A program made the translations under genes and the position numbers. From contig CAVWJJ010000001.1 of NCBI GenBank assembly GCA_963755395.1, positions 62,001-126,000 of the forward strand: a stretch of 64,000 nt of DNA, read 5' to 3'. The notes beneath the pieces were generated by a model. It had not been told where the DNA came from, searched no databases, and saw only the letters and a program-made list of their open reading frames with translations. Shown here one piece after another: positions 60,578 to 64,000 of the stretch; the first letter of the stretch is position 1, and each line of letters starts with the position of its first letter. The DNA is from DAHVFK01 sp963755395. GTDB lineage: Bacteria > Pseudomonadota > Gammaproteobacteria > Burkholderiales > SG8-39.

Positions 60578-61402
60578 TTATTTTAACCATGCAAAGAACC
60601 TGGCCATAACGCCGCGGGCGGCGGGGTACTCCCGCAGGATGCGCACGAGTATAACCGAAACGTTGTCGCGCCCCCCGTTGTCATTGGCCATCTGCACCAG
60701 CTGCTGAGACGCCAGTTCGAGGTTCGCGCCGAGCGCTTCCAGCGCCATGCCGATGTCCTCGTCGCTCACCATGTCGGACAGGCCGTCCGAGCACAGCAGG
60801 TAGATGTCGCCGGGCGCGGTGCGGTACTCGCGGATCTCGGGCTCGACGCTTGGATCGATGCCGAGCGCCTTGGTGACGAGGTTCCTGTGCTGTGCAGTCT
60901 TCGCCTGCTCGGTCGTGATCAGCCCGGAATCGATCTGTTCCTGCAGCAGCGAATGATCGCGCGTGACCTGTGTCAATGCGCCGTCGCGCATGCGGTACAG
61001 GCGCGAGTCGCCCAGGTGCGCGACCATCACCCGGTTGTCGTAGAACAGGCAGGTCACCAGCGTGGTGCCCATTCCGGCGTACTGCGGTTGGCTCTGCGCC
61101 GCCTGGTGGATCGACGTGTTGGCCTTCAGAATCTGTTCGCGCAGCAGGCTTTCGGCCTGCGGCCGGCGCGTCTGAGGGTCAACATCCTGCGGTTTCACGC
61201 TCGCCAGCGCGTGCGCGACTTCGGTCCCGATCACGGTGGTGGCCATGCCGCTCGCCACCTCACCCGCGTTGTAGCCTCCCATGCCGTCGGCCAGCACCAC
61301 GAGCCCGTGCGCCGCGTCCGAGGTGACCGCGTCCTCGTTGTGGGCCCGCACCATGCCGGGATCGGTACAGCTCACGATCTGGAGTGCGCGGCTCAGGTCC
61401 AT
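60578..61402 (-). CDS. PP2C-family Ser/Thr protein phosphatase
   Basis: A 274-residue metal-dependent phosphatase that removes kinase-added phosphates. Motifs: VRAHNEDAV (about 19-27), VLADGMGGYNAGE (about 36-48), GMGTTLVTCL, VAHLGDSRLYR, CSDGLSDMV and NDNGGRDNVSVIL. ATG 61402 lies 7 bp after the stop of the kinase gene, the typical paired arrangement. Bacterial Stp1/PppA-type length and no membrane segment. Confidence 0.94.
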   Translation of the reverse strand: MDLSRALQIVSCTDPGMVRAHNEDAVTSDAAHGLVVLADGMGGYNAGEVASGMATTVIGTEVAHALASVKPQDVDPQTRRPQAESLLREQILKANTSIHQAAQSQPQYAGMGTTLVTCLFYDNRVMVAHLGDSRLYRMRDGALTQVTRDHSLLQEQIDSGLITTEQAKTAQHRNLVTKALGIDPSVEPEIREYRTAPGDIYLLCSDGLSDMVSDEDIGMALEALGANLELASQQLVQMANDNGGRDNVSVILVRILREYPAARGVMARFFAWLK

Positions 61403-61409
61403 GCGCTGC

Positions 61410-63956
61410 TCACAGCTCGATGTCGACCGCGAGGTGGACCGAAGCGCCGGCACCGGGGCCGCCCGCCGCACGCAGCGCCTGCGCGAATTCCTCGCCTGTC
61501 TGGAAGCGCTCGTCGGGATTCTTCGCCAGCGCCCGCGCGAGGAAAGCGGCCAGCGCCGGCGGCACGGCCGGGTTGATCGTCAGGATGTCGGTCGGCGGCT
61601 CGCTCGAGATCTTGAACATCAGCTGCGCCATCGACTCGCCTTCGAACGGCAGCCTGCCGCACAACAGCTGGTAGAAGCTGACCGCGAGCGAGAACAGGTC
61701 GCTGCGGCCCTCGATCTTCTTGCCCGCGAGCTGCTCGGGCGACATGTACGAGGGCGTGCCGAGCACCATTCCGGTCTTGGTCTTGGAGCTGTCAGTCAGG
61801 CGCGCGATGCCGAAATCGGTGACCTTCACCGCGTCGGTATCCGGGTAATACATGACGTTCGCGGGCTTCACGTCGCGGTGCACCACGCCCTGCCGGTGGG
61901 CGTAGCCGAGTGCCTCGGCCACGCGCGCCACGATCGACACAACCGTGTCCTGCGGCAGCAGCTTGCCGGGCTTGGTGAACGGCACCAGATCGCCGCCCTT
62001 GAGCAGCTCCATCGCGATGTAGCACAGGTCGTGCTCCTCGCCGGCGTCGTAGATGGTGACGATATGCGGATGCGACAGTCGCCCTGCGGTCTCGGCCTCG
62101 CGGAAGAAGCGTTCCTTCACCTCGGCCAGCTCCTCGGCCTCGAACTCCTGCGCCAGCGCCATCGTCTTGATCGCCACGACGCGGCCGATCTTCGAGTCCT
62201 TGCCCAGGTAGACCACGCCCATCGCGCCCTTGCCCAGCTCCTTGTCGATCTGGTAGCGCCCCAGCATCGGTTTCTCGACCGTGCCGCCGGCGCCGAGGAT
62301 GCCGGCGTTGGTGCCGCCGCCGGAGCCGCCGAGCATGACCGTCTCGGACAGCTGCTTGGCGCGCGAGAGGCGCTGCGCGAGGTCGCGGAACTGCGGCTTG
62401 AACTCGTGCATGTGGCGGAACACCGCCTCGGCCTTGTTGAACTGGCGCTTGCGCTCGAAGTCGAGCGCCAGGTTGTACAGGTTCTCGAGCACCGCGTCGG
62501 ACATCGGCACCTGGCGGAACTTGTCCCACGCCATGTCGAGATTGCCCTGACCCTGGTAGGCGAGGCCGAGCATCCGGTTCGACTCGGCCGAGTTCTCGTC
62601 CGAGCGCAGCTTGGCGCGCTCGGTGACGATGAAGCGCTTGCTGACCAGGGCGAGGTGTCCCAGCACCAGCAGCGTCGCCGGCACCATCAGCGGCAGCCAC
62701 ACGCCGCGCTGGGTCATCAGTCCGAAATGCACTGCCAGCAGGGCGACGAGAATCACCGCGGTGAGCGCGGCCGCGGGGCCGGCCTTGAGGCGCGGCAGCA
62801 GGACGATCAGATACGCCGCCACCAGCAGGAACACGAGCTTCGAGGTCGCCCAGGCCCAGGCCGGCGAGACGAAGAAGTCCTGCTGCAGGATCGACGAGAC
62901 CGAGTGCGCAAGGGTCAGCACCGGCGGCATCGCGGGCGAGATCGGCGTCACCGAGGTGGTGCCGACGCCGGCGGCGGTCGCACCGATGAGAACGATCTTG
63001 CCGGCGTACTTGCTGGCCGGGATCTTGCCGGTCAGCACGTCGTAGAACGAATCGACCTGGAACGCGGGCCTGCCGTCGCGATCCTTGTAGAAATAGGTGT
63101 GCATCAGCATCGCCGGGTCGGTGCCGATCTTGAGGTTGCCGAGCGAGACGCCTTCGCCCAGGCGCACCGAGATGTCCGCCGGCCCGAGGTTCAGGCTCCT
63201 GGCGGCGATCAGCATCGACAGCGACGGGTAGTACTGGTCGAAGTACTGCAGCACCAGGGGCTCGGTGCGGATCGCGCCGTCGACGTCAGGGTAGGCATTC
63301 AGATGGCCCAGCCCGGCGGCGGCCCTGCCGATCGACTCGACCGGAATCTGAACACCCTCGGTCGGCAGCGCGAATCCCGGGTCACCGCTGACCCGCGCGC
63401 AGACGTTCTTCTGCACGAAATCCGGCAGCGGCTGGTCGGGACGCCCTTGCGGCTGCCCGAGCGTAAACAGCATCGGCAGCAGCACGTTGCCCGCCTTGGC
63501 GTAACTTTCGGCCAGCTTGCGGTCCGGGTTGAGCGACACTTCGGCCTGCGTCAGCACCGAGACCAGGGGCGCCATCGCGTCGCCCTCGGGCGTGCCGGGC
63601 ACGGCCTTGCGCGCCATTTCGAGCAGCTGGGTGATATAGCGATAGCCGGGGTCGATCTGCGGCTCGCTGAAGAACACCGTGTAGGCGATGACCTTGGCCT
63701 TCGCGGCGGCGAGCAGGTCGACCATCTTCGCGTGCACGTCGCGCGGCCAGGGCCAGCGGCCGATGTTGGCGATGCTCGCATCGTCGATCGCGATCACCGC
63801 GATGCGGTCCGACGGGGTGCGCGACGAAGCCTGCACGCCCATGTCGTACGCCTTGCGTTCCAGGCTCTGCAGCAGGTCGCTGCCGCCGGCGAACAACACC
63901 AGCAGCGCCACGACCAAGCCGAGGAACCAGTCAGACTTCCAGAAACCCGACTTCAT
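61410..63956 (-). CDS. CHASE2-domain transmembrane Ser/Thr protein kinase
   Basis: An 848-residue sensor kinase. N-terminal anchor (about 9-25) and CHASE2 domain (about 30-335, GRWPWPRDVHAKMV, closely like the sensor of the cyclase at 57345). Three membrane helices (about 345-435), then a TPR-like helical linker (about 455-545). The Hanks-type kinase domain (about 570-830) has GKGAMGVVY, K597 (VAIKTM), HRDVKPAN with D695, DFGIAR with D714 and GTPSYMSPEQ activation-loop end. All catalytic residues are present. It is the first gene of the kinase-phosphatase-FHA run. The 44 bp before it show no site I can name. Confidence 0.93.
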   Translation of the reverse strand: MKSGFWKSDWFLGLVVALLVLFAGGSDLLQSLERKAYDMGVQASSRTPSDRIAVIAIDDASIANIGRWPWPRDVHAKMVDLLAAAKAKVIAYTVFFSEPQIDPGYRYITQLLEMARKAVPGTPEGDAMAPLVSVLTQAEVSLNPDRKLAESYAKAGNVLLPMLFTLGQPQGRPDQPLPDFVQKNVCARVSGDPGFALPTEGVQIPVESIGRAAAGLGHLNAYPDVDGAIRTEPLVLQYFDQYYPSLSMLIAARSLNLGPADISVRLGEGVSLGNLKIGTDPAMLMHTYFYKDRDGRPAFQVDSFYDVLTGKIPASKYAGKIVLIGATAAGVGTTSVTPISPAMPPVLTLAHSVSSILQQDFFVSPAWAWATSKLVFLLVAAYLIVLLPRLKAGPAAALTAVILVALLAVHFGLMTQRGVWLPLMVPATLLVLGHLALVSKRFIVTERAKLRSDENSAESNRMLGLAYQGQGNLDMAWDKFRQVPMSDAVLENLYNLALDFERKRQFNKAEAVFRHMHEFKPQFRDLAQRLSRAKQLSETVMLGGSGGGTNAGILGAGGTVEKPMLGRYQIDKELGKGAMGVVYLGKDSKIGRVVAIKTMALAQEFEAEELAEVKERFFREAETAGRLSHPHIVTIYDAGEEHDLCYIAMELLKGGDLVPFTKPGKLLPQDTVVSIVARVAEALGYAHRQGVVHRDVKPANVMYYPDTDAVKVTDFGIARLTDSSKTKTGMVLGTPSYMSPEQLAGKKIEGRSDLFSLAVSFYQLLCGRLPFEGESMAQLMFKISSEPPTDILTINPAVPPALAAFLARALAKNPDERFQTGEEFAQALRAAGGPGAGASVHLAVDIEL

Positions 63957-64000
63957 GCGCCGGCGGCCCCCAAACTACCCCCAGAATCAAAAGCCTAATG

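Noticed and set aside
61281..63998. Very long plus-strand open frame (about 905 codons) opposite the Ser/Thr kinase
   Set aside because: Antisense of a gene with clear motifs. GC-rich codon bias keeps the opposite frame open, and its product is Arg/His/Gln-rich with no domain.
1..64000. tRNA, rRNA, CRISPR arrays and insertion sequences
   Set aside because: Intergenic gaps were read on both strands. No cloverleaf, repeat-spacer array, transposase motif or IS-like terminal inverted repeats were seen.

Overview
The window is 64 kb of GC-rich chromosomal DNA that reads like a sulfur-oxidising betaproteobacterium, probably from the Rhodocyclales/Nitrosomonadales/Burkholderiales range. This is inferred from gene content only. 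The main indicators are soxYZAX-soxB without soxCD, a dissimilatory-type ATP sulfurylase, a CbbQ/NorQ-CbbO/NorD pair, a TRAP transporter, a type IV pilin with a sigma-54 promoter, and a CHASE2/FHA/PP2C/Ser-Thr kinase signalling block. No rRNA, tRNA, CRISPR array or transposase was seen.

Layout: (1) 1-3.1 kb: 3' part of pyruvate:ferredoxin oxidoreductase (nifJ) and a dihydroorotate-dehydrogenase-like gene, both interrupted by single-base frameshifts. (2) 3.1-7.0 kb: three small exported proteins, an OmpR/EnvZ-type two-component pair and a methyltransferase. (3) 7.0-11.2 kb: an accessory block (truncated AhpD-like gene, FMN alpha-hydroxy-acid oxidase, alpha/beta hydrolase, GMC oxidoreductase). 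It is bounded on the left by a 22-bp copy of the dinB 3' end and on the right by dinB itself. (4) 12.3-15.5 kb: VWA protein plus MoxR-type ATPase, then a small coiled-coil protein. (5) 15.6-18.5 kb: TRAP transporter. (6) 18.5-23.2 kb: four co-directional genes (2OG-Fe(II) oxygenase-like, SAM methyltransferase, two cobalamin-binding-type radical SAM proteins). A 120-bp direct repeat derived from a CBS-domain gene flanks them. This is the best candidate for an undescribed system. (7) 23.2-32 kb: CBS protein, sat, chrB, bepA-like peptidase, moaC and the sox genes. (8) 32-50.6 kb: a surface-glycan block of membrane glycosyltransferases, GT2/GT4 enzymes, GtrA proteins, a sulfotransferase and an arylsulfotransferase-like protein. 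(9) 50.6-64 kb: one minus-strand run of pilA, a GAF-HD-GYP protein, a GAF-fused PilB/GspE-type ATPase, a cNMP-binding/rhodanese protein, a class II cyclic-nucleotide phosphodiesterase, a CHASE2 adenylate cyclase, an FHA protein, a PP2C phosphatase and a CHASE2 Ser/Thr kinase.

How the genes fit together: the sox enzymes oxidise thiosulfate in the periplasm, and sat would complete sulfite-to-sulfate conversion with ATP yield if aprAB lies elsewhere. The last 13 kb holds makers, breakers and readers for cyclic nucleotide and Ser/Thr phosphorylation signals next to pilus genes, which suggests second-messenger control of pili or a related export machine. The glycan block ends beside pilA and may modify pilin or build a surface polysaccharide.

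Caveat: single-base frameshifts cluster at 0-2.3 kb, 18.7-23.1 kb and 42-43 kb. The composite frames lack internal stops where I followed them, so consensus indel errors are at least as likely as gene decay.
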